Part shown: piece by piece, positions 42,217-54,909 of the stretch
Layout: every line of letters begins with the position of its first letter
Numbering within the stretch: position 1 is the first letter of the stretch
NCBI GenBank assembly: GCA_020747065.1
Contig: JAGMVK010000016.1
Span: forward strand, 1,334,626-1,398,625
DNA from: Cadophora sp. MPI-SDFR-AT-0126
Taxonomy: Eukaryota; Ascomycota; Leotiomycetes; Helotiales; Ploettnerulaceae
DNA: 64,000 bases
Reading direction: 5' to 3'
Translations under genes and position numbers: made by a program
Notes under the pieces: model-generated
What the model saw: only the letters and a program-made list of their open reading frames with translations
What the model was told of the DNA's origin: nothing
Databases searched by the model: none

Positions 42217-43200
42217 AGAGGGTGCATGAACAGGAGACTTCTGATCACCGATTGAGGATGGATGGCGGAGGGAACTTCCGTCACGGCGTTGCAGCTGATC
42301 ATGACCATTACGTTTGGATTATTCGAATTGTCTCTCATAAGTTTCATACGAAGGAGTCGTGACAGCCCAAAAAGTCTCTGATCAGCCTCACTGTCTATTG
42401 CGAGATAGGCACGGGAGATGTCTTGATGGCTAAGTGGAAAGGCCAACTAATGCCTAAAAACTTGAATTCTGCGCAAACAAATTCCGACAGCCTGTCTAAG
42501 ATGAAAACTAAACTATGACTTCGTTTCCATCGCATATCTCTCGCTACGGTGGTACGTCGGTACCTAGCATTTACAATATCCCACCCACACATAACGAAGG
42601 ACTTAATTTAGTAGCATAGTTTAGCTTCCGCCCGACCCCCTCACTCAGCCCTAGGGTTCACCGAAGCCTTTTATCCGGCTGCAATCATGTGCATCATACT
42701 TGCACACACGGGTTTCACTCGATCCCTTGGCTTGGTGCAATGCTTCGTATGATTGGCCTAGCTGACACGTGATGGTTGGGCAGTCCGTCTTTGCACAGCC
42801 AAAAAGCAGGCATCCTGCCAGATGGATGCAACCTGTCTTAAAATTTTTGTTCAGCTGCCGTATTAATTGTCTCGGAAATTGCATGTGATTCATGTCGAGA
42901 GCGTAACCACTCTCTGAGGCTTTGAAAGATATTTGGAGCGGTCTATCGAATGTTAGTTCTCAAAGTCAAGACGGTAAGAGTTGGGGCCATGAAACTGAGG
43001 CCACTCCGCTTAACTCTGTCATAACGCCCTTCACATACAGCTGAGAATAGGACGTTTTGAACATGAATCAGCCTAAAAGCAGCCTAAATAGAACGGATAC
43101 AAATCAACGTAGCTCTTCACTTCAATAAAGCTTTATTCAAGCTCTTTATCAAGGATCCATGAAGAGCTGGGGAATACAGCTTCGAGTCACGTGTGTGCCT
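42217..43200. other. intergenic, promoter side of the fusion gene
   Basis: GC-balanced unique sequence without a recognised frame. Composition changes at about 43200 where the repeat-rich subtelomere starts. Confidence 0.4.
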
Positions 43201-43239
43201 AAAGGGGCACGCAGCGGAAGAAGCAGTCTCCACTACGAG

Positions 43240-43460
43240 CGCGGAATTAGCAGTCCGCGGGCGGCGCGGCGCGCGCGCTAATAACGCGCTTTTCGTGATT
43301 TCGAGCTTACAAGAGAGCTAAGAACGCGGGCTCTTAAAATCACTAGTTGTTCCCTGATTTAGATTAGTAGCACTTACGATACACGCGTAAGAAGGGCGAT
43401 GGGCACAGGCCCGGAATTAGTAGCCTAGCGCGCTTAGCGCGCGCCCCGCACCTTACGTAA
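43240..43460. repeat. GC-rich palindromic patches in RIP-type sequence
   Basis: GGAATTAGCAG at 43240 is followed by runs such as GCGGCGCGGCGCGCGCGC, and a related GGAATTAGTAG at about 43411 by GCGCGCTTAGCGCGCG. These GC islands sit in otherwise AT-rich DNA and may be diverged first members of the array that follows. Confidence 0.5.
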
Positions 43461-43779
43461 AATAAAAATTAATGCTAGTAGGAATTAAAAGGTGCGTCTT
43501 ATAATAAATTACCTGCGGAGTTGATTAAGCTAAGAATAAGTGAAATTAAATATAGTTTACTTAAGATAGATTAGAAGTAAAGTAAAGGCGGAATTAGTAG
43601 TTACGCTAAGCTCTTTTTATAAAATCCTTAATTTAATATAATTAAAAATGTTCTTAATTACTCTTATAGCCTAGTTCGCAAGGTGTCTAATACTATTTTT
43701 TTTTTATTAGGATCGCGTACCGCAAGTTAATATCACGACTTTTAAAAGAAATAAGATAGTCTAGATTAGAATAAGTAGC

Positions 43780-44950
43780 TGAAATAAAGTCAGGCTTATA
43801 AGGCGGGGCGCTAGCAAGAATCGGTTTAATAGATTAGATTTTATGTACTCGAGAGCCTAGAATTACTTCTTAGTATTTTTAATTATTCCTGTAATAGAAG
43901 TACTTGTAATTATCTAGAAGGATTTTTTATTCGGAATTTTGAAAAACTAAGTGGAATTAGCAGCTGGATCAGGGCTAGTCTTATAAGGGGGGATGCTAGC
44001 GTAGATTGGTTTAATAGACTAGATTCAGTGTATTTAAGAGCCTAGAATCGCTTCTTAGCGTTCTTAAGTATCCCTATAATAAAAGGACTCGTAATTATCT
44101 AGCGGGATTTTAAGTAAGGAATCCTTTAAGATAGAGTAGAATCCTTAGCCGAATCGGGTCTAGGCCTATAAAAGGGAGGCGCTAGCTAAGATTGATCTAA
44201 TAAACGAGATTTAGCGTCGTCTCGAGGCTGAGATTACCGCTTAGTGTAATTAAATATCGTTATTATATAAGCTCTTTTAATTATTTATATAGAAAGTCCC
44301 CTGGAAGATTCTCAAGCTAAAGGTCCGATTAGGAGCCAGATTAGGTTTAGATATAGAAGGGAAGGCGCTAGCGGAAATCAGTTTAATAGATGAAATCAAG
44401 CGTACGTAAAAGCCTAAGATCGCCGCTTAGCTTATTTAAATACCTCTTCTATAAGGGCTCTTGTAATTATTTAAGTAGAGTTAGTGATCGCGCCAGGTTA
44501 TTTTTAAAACCTTATATATAGAGCCTTACGAGGAAATCGTCTAATCGATTATATAGCGCGCAGCGCGGGGATGTCAATGCCGTAATTATCACTAAAATCG
44601 GTCGACGCTAGCGTATTTACGGATTTCGTAAAGAATAAACGCGGCTTAAGGCAGGGCCGGAGGGCCGGCGCGGGATTTAAGCTTATCAGGGGCAGCGCTA
44701 GAGTAAATTAGTCTAATAAGTGAGATTTAGCGTGCCTTAGAGCCTTAGATTACTACTTAGCCCCTCTTAGAATCTTTATAATAGAAGCTCTTATGATTAT
44801 TTAAAGAGATCTTTATTATTTAAAAGGTAAGATTAAGAACTAGACTAAGATTATACTTATAAAAGAAAATACTAATATAGACTAGTTTTACTAACAAGAG
44901 TAAGTTTAAGTAAAAGAGTTAGGGTCGCTATTAAGTATATTTTATTATAT
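43780..44950 (+). repeat. diverged tandem array, unit about 185 bp
   Basis: The landmark GGCTTATAA..GGGGCGCTAGC recurs at about 43793, 43976, 44160 and 44343, and a second landmark (GAGCCTAGAAT-like) at 43855, 44040, 44227 and 44412, giving spacings of 183-187 bp. Weaker copies follow near 44520, 44690 and 44850. At least four clear units and probably seven. Units differ mainly by transitions, as after RIP. No coding potential. Confidence 0.75.
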
Positions 44951-45127
44951 AATAATATTAGGCTTAATATTTATTTTATAAAATCTCTTCTTAAATATAT
45001 ATTCTTAAAGTCTTATATATTTATATAAATTGTAGTTCTTAACTAAGTTTTATATTAGTAAAGTAAATATAATAAGCTATATATAGTAGATATATTTAAT
45101 AAAAACCTAATAAAATTATTTATAAAG

Positions 45128-45156
<29 letters not shown>
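45128..45156 (+). repeat. poly-A tract (A29)
   Basis: 29 uninterrupted A after TATAAAG, at the border between the tandem array and the AT-rich tract; possibly a retroelement tail. Confidence 0.9.
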
Positions 45157-45159
<3 letters not shown>

Positions 45160-47308
45160 GAGTTCTTTAATAATTTTAATCTTAAATAATTAATCCTAAT
45201 TCTTAAAACTATAGCAGAATTCATCTTTTCTTAATATATATATAAGATTTTATATTACAAGTCTTAAAAATATATAAAAGAAATCAGAAATTACTTATAA
45301 AACTTATTATTATTAAGCCCTAATTTATTCAATTTCTATATACTTAAGACTAAACCCTAATTTAAAATAAAACTCGATTCTTTATAAGGAATATATAGAT
45401 AAATATTAAATAAAGCCTTAGCTTATATTTCAATACTATTAAATGCCTTAAGATTCCACTTGATTTCCTCTATAATATCTCCTGTGATATCCTCTTTAAA
45501 ATTCGATTTATTATTTATCTCAAATCCTAATATCTTTATTAATAATCCTTTTAAAGGGTTTATTAATTTACTAACTTACTTGAGCTAGGGTAAGTTCCTG
45601 ACTTTAGATAATAATCAAGGTTTTGAGAATATTGATCTATTAAGGATTAAAGTTAATATAATAATTATAATTTTAATTATAAAAAGCCTATTCTTATTTT
45701 CAAGCTTAATTATAATATCTCTTAGCTCGTTATACTTTCTTACTTCCTGGAAATCTTCTATAGTAATAGTTAGTCTTTTATATTATTTAAAATAGTACTA
45801 ACTCATGCCTAAAATAAGATCGCGGCTTATTATTCTCGCTAGCGCGTCTTCGCTTCTTTTCACTTATAATAATTAATGATTATTTTATTTAAAAGCGATT
45901 TAGAAGAACCTACCTGAAATATAAAGCTTCTCTACCTTATAACCCTCTAATGCTATAATCTTAAAAAAGAGCTCTAATATTTCTAGCTTATCCTTTGTAT
46001 TATAGAACCTTGTATCTAAGTACTTATATCTAAATCCTTATAAAATACAAGCTTCCGAGGTTTTCCTAATATTATATTCGATAATAATTAAAAAGTTATT
46101 AAGGGCCTCTTTCTTAATAAGATTCTTGATTATAAGAACGATTTTATTATATATATACTCACTTAAGAGTTAGATAATGTAACTGAAATTTTACTTAAAA
46201 TTCTTAATATAAATATTAAAGCCTTAGGCCTTACCGCCTTTAATAGTAAAAGCCATGTTTTTAGTCAAGATAATAAAGGGCTGCGCTAAATAAGTTCTAA
46301 TATAAGCCTTAGGCGTGATATTTAAGAAGACGTCTATTCTAAGTATAAAATTAATATTTATTATACTAAAAATAAGATAAGGTTTAACTTACTTAAGTTA
46401 TATTACTTAAAATAATATAAGTAATAAGAGATTACTTTTTAAAGATAAGTTTTTTAAAAAGAGAATATTTTAATAAGAGAGAATTAATTAAAGAAGAATA
46501 AAAAAAATAAAAAATAAAATAATACAAGAGATTTTTAGAACTTTTATAGATCTTTTATTCTTTTCTAGCTCTCTAATATACTAGTATAATTTATTATTAC
46601 TTTATTAAATATAATAATTAAAAATGAACTTTAAGAAATTATAATAATTATAAGAAATAATTCTCTCTAATTAAATTTAATATTTTCATATTTTAGGTAA
46701 GAGATATTTAATAATTCCGAATTATCCTTACTTCTTAACTTCTACTTAGGGTAAAAGTAAATTATTTCATGTTATTATAAGTCATATTAATTCTTTCTTA
46801 ATTATTTAAGATTATTTCTAACTACTTCTAATTATTTAGGGTTACTTTTAACTATTCTTAATTACTATAATTAATAACTTCTTATACTTATATAGAACTA
46901 CTTTAAATTATATTAAATTACTTTAATTAATTTCAAGTTATTCTTAATTAAGATCTAATAATATTTAATTAAGATTAATAATCTTTAATAAACTTCTTGT
47001 AATTATTAATTACTTTTAATTCTCTTAGGTTTTTATAAGTTATTATTATTAATTATTACTTAGCTCTAGTCTACCTTTAGTCTATATAAGCCTCGGCCCC
47101 TTTTCCCTCTCTCTCTCCTTTTTTCTCTTTTCTTTACTTTTTTTTTTTTTTTTAAAAAAAAGAAAGAAAAATAATTAACTTAAATTACTTACTTTAATTA
47201 CTTAAATCTTACTTTAAACCTTACTTTTAAAATATCCTTTCTAAATACCTCTCTATATATCTCTCTATATACCTTTTTATTTTATATTTTTTATATTTTA
47301 TATAATTA

Positions 47309-47341
<33 letters not shown>

Positions 47342-47584
47342 TATATTAAATAAAACTGTATTCTATTAAAAAATCCTTCTTATATTTCACTAAATATAAT
47401 TCTTTTTATATTAAAATATAAATCTCTTTTATATATAATCTTTTTAACTAAGGATTTTATTATTTTACTACATTTAGCCCTTTCTTATTTTTATTATTAC
47501 TTAATTTCGATATTTTTATTAAAAAAAAAAAAAAAAAAAAATCCTTTAAAGAAAATAGATACTATATCATTTACTATAAAGATC
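45157..47584. other. very AT-rich tract, heavily decayed
   Basis: Mostly A and T with homopolymers (A20 at 47521-47540 and T/C-rich runs near 47130-47350). On the minus strand between about 46350 and 45640 coding flavour survives (MAFTIKGGKA, ACIL-GFRYKYLDTRFYN, EDALARIISRDLILGM) with stops, so an unidentified gene or transposon once lay there. Confidence 0.4.
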
Positions 47585-49640
47585 TTGATTTATAAAGAAT
47601 TAATCTATAATTCCGAATTTAAAATCCTTATCTGTTTTTATTATAAAACAGCTATAAGTAATAGTAATAATATTATTAAATACTTTATTAATAATCATAT
47701 AGATTTATATCCTAAAGAAGAAATTATTAATCATATAAAACTACTACTTAAAGATTTACTTATTATTAATCTTAAAGACCTAAGAATCCCAGAATCTTAT
47801 AAATATTACTTTAATTACTTACAAGATTTTAAAGGTTTTATATACCTGAAGTATAATTTTATTACTATTAATATTAAAGCCTTAAGATAATATCTTAATA
47901 TTAAGTATAATATTAAAGATATTTATAAAGAAAATAATAATTATTTAAATAATTATAGTAAATCTAATATTAATATATAAATATTCTTTATTAATAGGCG
48001 ATACCGAAATTACTTTATTATAAGTAAAAATATTAATCCTCAAGATATAGAGATTAACAAAGACGCTTTCTATAATAAAGAAGTAGAGGATTTATTAACT
48101 ACTTGCTTAATTAATAATAAACCTTTTATAAGTAAGGAAACGACTAGCTTCTTAGATAATTCTAAGTTTTTGATTTATTTATAAGATAAATTAAGAGATT
48201 ATATTTTATATGAACTTTAATTAATTAAAAATCTATTATTAAATAAGGAATTAGATATTTATACTTTAGCTTATAATATAACCCTAAATTTAATTCCTAA
48301 ATTAGAGACTAAAATTAGTTTATTAAGTCAGTACTATTAATAACTAATAAATACTGAAAATTTAGATAAATCTTGGAAGGAGATGTGTAATTATAAGGCA
48401 TTGAATAATAGGGAATATAATAAGACCTATCTTTTAATTATAAGTTATATACTTAGACTATATCTAAGTGACGAATATTAAAATAATATTAATAATTATT
48501 AATCTAATCTTATCGATATTTAAGAGAATATTAAGCTTCTTATTACAGATCTAAAAACTATAGATAAAGGTAAAATTACTGAAGAGGAATCTTATAACTT
48601 GATTAGTAATATTAAGAATAATATTATTTATTTATTTTTTAATCTCTTAAATTAAGATATTAAGTAAAAGGATCTTAATATTAATTATAATTTTAATAAT
48701 CTAATTATTACTTAGTTATTACTCTTAAGCTTAAAACTAAATATCACCTTTAAGAAACTCGGGGTTATATTTAATTTATGCTTAAGGATTATTTATAATA
48801 GTTATTTATTTTTTATAGATTATATAAGTATTATAAATAAAGCGGAATCGACGTCGCTAAGCGATTTATTTGATAAATTTTATAAGTCTTTATTAATAAA
48901 TAAAGCTTATAATTATTTCGAGGAGATTACTTAGATTAGAGGCTATAGCTAATATATTATTAAAAATACCCTTACCCCGGTAAAGATTAATATTATTTAA
49001 AGTCCGAATATTCTAGCTATTAATGAAATAATAATTAATATATCCTTATTAACTCCGTTTTTTAATAATATCTTTAATAGGTTAGAAGAAACCTTGTATA
49101 ATAAATTATTTTATTTTAATAAAAGCGCTATTAATATCGATTTTAATATAATCAAGGACGATTTATAAAATACTAATGCTAATGCCTACTTTATTAATAA
49201 TATTAATAATAACTAAAATTTATCTCTCTATAAGCACTTCTTAATTAAGAAAGCGCGCGATCATAATTCTAGTCTAAATCGCTTCTTAGAAATTAAGAAG
49301 AATAATATATTTAATAATTATGGCTATAATAAGACTAATCTAAATATATATTTCAAAAATCAACTAGGATTTCTAGATTTATTATTATTAGCGATTTATT
49401 TAACTAGCGGCTCGCTAATTAGAGGCACGGAAATATTAATTATTACTTATAAGAATACTATAAGCTTAGATTTAAGGAATCTGCTAATCGATAATTTATT
49501 TAATTTAATAAGAATCGAGACTACGTATTATAAAGGCTTAAATATAAGTCGATTAAAGAAGTATAATATTAGGTATTTATATCCTAGATTAAGTAATATA
49601 TTAAAAGCTTATTTATTAATTTATATACTATTTTATAATC
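47585..49640 (+). pseudogene. OrsD/telomere-helicase-like N-terminal relic
   Basis: Plus-strand relic with long open stretches in AT-rich code. It starts with ELIYNSEFKILICFYYKTAI, IKYFINNHID and then GFIYLKYN, the pattern of the OrsD-like (DUF3505) Cys/His region found at the front of fungal telomere-linked and OrsD-type proteins; expected Cys and His residues are often Tyr. Near its end it reads LLLLAIYLTSGSLIRGTEIL then TTYYKG and IRYLYPRLSNIL, the same block that precedes the helicase domain in the relic at 59-64 kb (GGQLARAPELL, ATYYKGYRS). The helicase part is absent: sequence changes abruptly at about 49640. It is therefore the N-terminal half of a second, divergent helicase-type gene. 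Confidence 0.6.
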
Positions 49641-49649
49641 TCTGTACTG

Positions 49650-50830
49650 CGATTTGCCCCCCCGGGTTTAGCGACCCGACAGGCTACCCTGCACCTAGTA
49701 CAGTATACTCAATAAACGCCTTCCAGTTTAGCGTCATATGACTAGTTACCCCTGAGTCAACTAGCCATTCTTGACTATTACGGACACTCTCGGACACTCA
49801 CTAGCAGGCTTCGCCCATATTCTCATTCGCAACTTGTGCTTTCTCAATCAGTGAGAGGTTATCTTTGGCCCCTGGTGTTAGCAGTGGTCCAGTCCTTACC
49901 TGGGGGGTACTTTGCTGCGTACTTACAGCCTTTGTCCGTATCCTTTAGCTAGCTAGCACACCTGAGCTTTATATACCCACTCTTATCACAGTACTAGTAT
50001 TTCCTCTCTTCTTTCCCTTTGCTACCCTTCTCATCTACAGCTTATAAAGCTACTTCTGTCCGTATAGTCATAGCTGCCAGCCTCTGCTCTGCCTCTTCCA
50101 AGTGACTAATAATCACGTCTAGATTACGGATATCTTACAGCTCGAGCTGAAGTATAATTAGTCCGTAAGCAGGGTCAATTATCCGCAGCGAATTAAATAA
50201 GATAATAGTAATCGCCTCATCCATTAGTTATTATTTGGGGTCAATATTAGAGATATCCCTCTATGCCTCTCGTAGGCTTGTGATAATTGAATTTACAGAC
50301 GCATCTGGCTTTGGCGTAAACCCGTAGAACTTCTGAAGGGCCGTAGACAGTTGCTGTTTACCCGTAGAGAGGTAAGCACGCTTAAGTGTCTCCTATTACT
50401 CTCTCGCGGTCTGTAAATAGAGTATTCTAGATAGCGCCTCTGGCTCACAGTATCCCATGATAACTGTCCTGGCCTTTGCATCTATTACACGACTAAGCTT
50501 TGTATCCATAGCTCTACTTGACTCCGCTGCCTTCCCTTCCACTGTTCTATCGCCTGTACCTTTTACAGATGTTTCAGCTTTCTGACTCGGTGGCTTAATA
50601 GTATCCTACGTGTCCTTTGCCTTAATTATAGCTCTAGTTATAGTAGCCTATGTCCTATAGTTTAAGCTATTTAACTTAGTAATTCTAATTTTCTTGATAA
50701 TTGAATTATCCTCTATTTCAGCGAGATTTGGACCTTCTTGGTCTTGTTCTAATAATAGCGGCCTGCGTCGCGGTTCTTGTAGTAGTGGTTAAGCGCCGGG
50801 CTCATAACTTATTGGAAGTCACGTCTTTCA
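49650..50830 (-). mobile_element. Ty1/copia relic: gag, zinc knuckle and protease
   Basis: Minus strand. From 50800 downward: LNYRTQATITRAIIKAKDT-like gag opening, MDTKLSRVIDAKARTVIMGY, STALQKFYGFTPKPDASVNS and EEAEQRLAAMTIRTEVAL, the organisation of copia-type gag (UBN2). Then a zinc knuckle (YCDKSGYIKLRCAS; the ligand His is Tyr) at about 50000, and the protease WLVDSGVTSHMT at about 49750-49785 with catalytic Asp. It stops before integrase, at the same breakpoint (about 49645) where the AT-rich relic ends. Stops at Gln and Trp codons indicate RIP. No LTR assigned. Confidence 0.8.
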
Positions 50831-53580
50831 GTTCAATAATATAATGTAATAGAGAATCGTACGCAGGACTTAATTAGGGCAAATCAAGTATATTGTTAAC
50901 TGTATAGAACAAGCTACGGAGGGCTTCTAGTCATATATAAGAATTACAAGTAAGACGTGCATGAAACAAGTTCTGGGCGGCCTCAGGCCGCTAGGCATAC
51001 TTCAATAATAATATCTCATTATTATAATCACGTGATGCATGAATGGATAAAGAGTTCTAAATCAAACAACCTTATATGCTTATACTGTGTAGTTCTATAT
51101 ACTGCACTATACAGAGCAGGTTTTTCCAGAGCCTTCGCCTAATTCTTCCTAGGAGGTTTGAGCGGTCTGTTCGCCTTGGATCGCTGGCGGCTAACACTGA
51201 AAGCTATTGAAAGGATAAACTTAATTTGTATTGGTTGTTCAAGCTTGGATATTTGTAACATGAACTTAATGATAATATCCTTTTTCCATAGTGTGACGTA
51301 TTGTCAGCTTTTAGTGTTCTCTTCTATTAAGTGTCGTCTGCGAGTATAATAATAGAGGGTAGACTAAGGGACATTACCATGATTTATAAGAGCACGGTAT
51401 AAGTGAGGCACGCCAGGAGGCCTACTTTACGCTAATACTTGACTAGCTCTGTCCATGTTAGCTTACTGTCGTAATGGTGTTATGAATGAGACGACTGATT
51501 GGCAGCGGTTTGGTAATGGCGTACCCACAATTCTCAGGCTAAGTCACGTGTATAGCGTAATAGCATGTTTCTGGAACACTACTCTCACCCCCTAAATAAA
51601 CCTATTACAGTGGAGATGTGTGGGTAGCTTCCCAGGGGGTCCAGCGAGTGATATATGAGGTTCTGCGCCCTGTGAAGTCCTTCAGAATCTTCTACAGCTA
51701 CACCTGCTAGGATAAAAGACCACCTTTTGGCCTATGCAATGAGGTAAAACAGGGGTTCTGACTACTCACAGTAATACTTTCCAACGAGACCCGCTGAATT
51801 TGGTTTATTTAGGGGGGGAGAGTATAGTGCGCCTCGTCTTATTCCACATTATTATCGGACGCTAATAATAGGGTTGTCCTAACAGAGCATTTATCTAATC
51901 TATCTAATCTAATTAGGCGATAGTGGAGTGTACTACTATATAAAGTGGAAATAGAGAATAGATTACTGGTGTTGCCTCCTTATCGCTGTCGCTGTCACTA
52001 AAGGGAACCCGCTCCTGTTGTAAAATTGCTAACGAGTTCAAAGATGACCTTAAGTTTGTAAAGGTTCGAAGAACTACTGAGAGAAGCCTGATATTAGTAT
52101 ATAAAACAACTATGACTTGGTAAAGACTGAGACCTAGTTTATATAGTGATAAAGAGTTCGTTTAAGGTCTAACTGGAAGCGTTATCTAGTTTCTTTAACG
52201 AATCTGAATGTATAGACCCTTTATTTCGAGGGTCAGATGATGACCATTATTGTGACGGTTCGGGCCATCATGGTCATGTGTTTCTCACGTGCTGGCTGAA
52301 CGTCACCTGTATATTAGTCTCTTCTTCCACTTCTCTTCTCTCTTCATCTTTAGATTCTAAGAGAGTATCGAGTCTTGTGCCGTTGTACACTACTACGCTC
52401 ATAATTATTGCTGAATCGAGGCTCACTTACGTTGTTATTAGACCAGTAAGTGTACTTTGAAGTACGCCAAATGATAACACTGGAGTATTGCATCTACACG
52501 CAGAGAGTAATAGATGGCTATTTCGATCGTTGCGGGTACCTAGGGAATGGCTCTGCGGCTTAAAAGATCTTGGTTCGAATGATCCTCCTTATGATGTCGC
52601 TATTTCTCTTCCTTTAGCTTAATATTACTTCCATCTCCTTTGAAGAAACTACTAATAGTATCTATCTAGTGACCGCTGGCCCTAGTCGCTAGAATCGTGC
52701 TGTATCTCCCTACTAGTCTCAATTATGTATATACTTTTGGAGGAGTAGGATTTCATACATTTTACTAAGACTTTTCACACAATAGGCCAGCGAAACATAG
52801 CCCATCTTGCGTGCAATAACTTTTATGTATACTCTTGATTGCAATCAAAACGCTGCTGCTTTTTGATTTGCTGTTTCAGTGCTACACTGTTAAACAGTTC
52901 GTAAAGCCGACCTAATTCATATCTTCTTCACTCTATACTAGTAGGACTATTTGATATAGTATGTTTTACTAGTTAATTCCTGAGTTATGTTCGATTTGTG
53001 TCTTAAAAGTACTTGCACTAATTGCGGTTCGGTATCTCTAAATAGAGGTTTTGGCGCCTTCCCTGGTGTTATTAATCTTCTGGTAAAGACTACGGCGATG
53101 CGACTAATGGTCTGTAACCTGCTACAATGCATTATCTTGATTTAGCTCTACTCGCCAATTTATCTCAACTCTTGCTGTTGGCACCATTAGTTAGGGCGCT
53201 GTTGTGAACCATAACCCATAACAGAACCCGTTATAGGTAGCTAAGGTACACTGTAGTAGTTACGGTAGCGCTTGGTACAGCTAAGATTTAGCTGTGGTCA
53301 ATGATATACATATCACACCATTATTAGTTGAGTGAAAGTTAGTTAGAGGAAAACTACTCAGATCTTTTACTGCTATTTTCTGTAACGGACGGTGATGGTT
53401 CCGCCGCCATTGCTAGCAATAGCACACTCATCAAACCGTGCACTAGGCTTACTAAAGATATAAATAATAGATTCCACTATATAAAGGTTTGAGTAATACT
53501 CACATATAGTATTTGCGTATAGTGTATTTTGATATTTTGAATAAATCTTTGTAGGTCATGAAGGACCTAATTGGGGCTTG
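50831..53580. other. unassigned subtelomeric sequence
   Basis: No frame over 65 codons and no motif recognised on either strand. It probably includes the copia LTR/leader just upstream of gag. A TGTGACGG word at 52251 resembles an LTR start but has no partner end. Confidence 0.3.
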
Positions 53581-53599
53581 CTTTTAGTTGATGTATTTC

Positions 53600-53780
53600 A
53601 GACCCCCCCCTCCCCCTTCCCTCTCCCTCTCTCCTCTTTAATTCTCGGGGGAGACCCCTAAAACCCCCCCTTCTCTCTCCTTCTCTCCCCTTTGATCCTT
53701 GGGGGAGACCCCTAAAACCCCCCCTTCTTCTATCTCTTAATTCTTAGGGGAGACCCCTAAGACCCCCTCTTCCACCTTAC
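53600..53780. repeat. C-rich tandem repeat
   Basis: Three imperfect units built on GGGGAGACCCCTAAAACCCCCC begin at about 53646, 53700 and 53746 (spacing about 54 and 46), preceded by CCCCCCCCTCCCCC. Each unit holds a GGGG...CCCC inverted pair and could form G-quadruplex or i-motif structures. Confidence 0.8.
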
Positions 53781-54900
53781 CTAGCTCTAAGAATCGGACT
53801 TAGAGTCTTAACCCTAAGTCACATGATTTTAATTCGATTTCGACTAATTAGGATTGTAGTTCGTTTGGATAACCGGTCCCCTATAGGGATTTATAAGGTG
53901 ACTGAGCAGGTCTGATTGTAGTAAAGCTTGCTGCGTAAGTAATAAAAGATTAAGTTATCCTTGCTGATTTCAATTAATTGCGAAGGTTACTGCTTAAGTC
54001 CCTTGACTGAAAGTATTACTAACTTCAATATTTCCATTGCAAAGAATCGACTTGCTTTATATATGTACTGTTGTAGACTATGATGGAAGCCAAAGTCTTT
54101 AATCATGTACCTAGGGTGGTGATGCCAGCGCCTACCTTAGAAACGGAGAGGTAGTACCGCTACTTTTGGTACAAGACGCGAATATGTTAAGTGGCTACTA
54201 CAATTGCTCGATTTAATCTTTCAAAACTAAAGATTTTGTTACATTAATCTAACGGACTGATTAAGGCCTTTATGGAAGTCTTAGAAGCGGATGAGTTTCT
54301 AAGAAATTGTTTTAATAGAGATTGAAACTTGCGAAAGCGGTACTTGTGTAATTCAAGATTAGATAGGAATGAATAGCGCTGAACCTATTATCAGAATTTC
54401 AGTGAGGGATCTAATTTCTATTAAAGTATATTATAAGAGTAATGAAGGCGGTTAATACGGTCGCGTTAGCCTAGAATCGTGTCTTGAGTAAATCAAGAAG
54501 TTCTGCTTTCATCTAAAACGTGAACTTCAGCGGGTTTGGAGAAGTAGGCTTGTCAGTACGTACATGAGACGCTTTTTCTGTCCGAAAATTACGAGGCATA
54601 AATTGCTTTATAAGATTCTCTTTCTCGGGTTGATTGAAGTAACGGAATATATGAAAAGAAGCTGTAAACTCAGAATAATTAATCGGTCATCTCTATAACG
54701 TAATGAGATACGCTGGAAGTCCCGATCTGGGATCGAGGCTTTATTAGATGCCATTCGCCGGCGAAGATACTAATTGGAACTTAATTGGTATTACGGGCGC
54801 TCGATTCTACTTGTTGTTTAATAGGGGCTGTAGATAGGCGTTGGATCCAAGCACGTATTTTAGCTAATTAAAGAATCTATATTAACTATATCGGCTTTCC
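53781..54900. other. unassigned, decayed
   Basis: No supported gene. The last part should be the former 3' flank of the ABC-transporter pseudogene. Confidence 0.3.
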
Positions 54901-54909
54901 TAGAGCGTC

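Noticed and set aside
51780..51830. rRNA-like word GACCCGCTGAATTT
   Set aside because: Only a short resemblance to the start of 28S rRNA; flanking sequence does not match.
52251..52460. Possible LTR starting TGTGACGG
   Set aside because: No matching CGTCACA end or target duplication found downstream.
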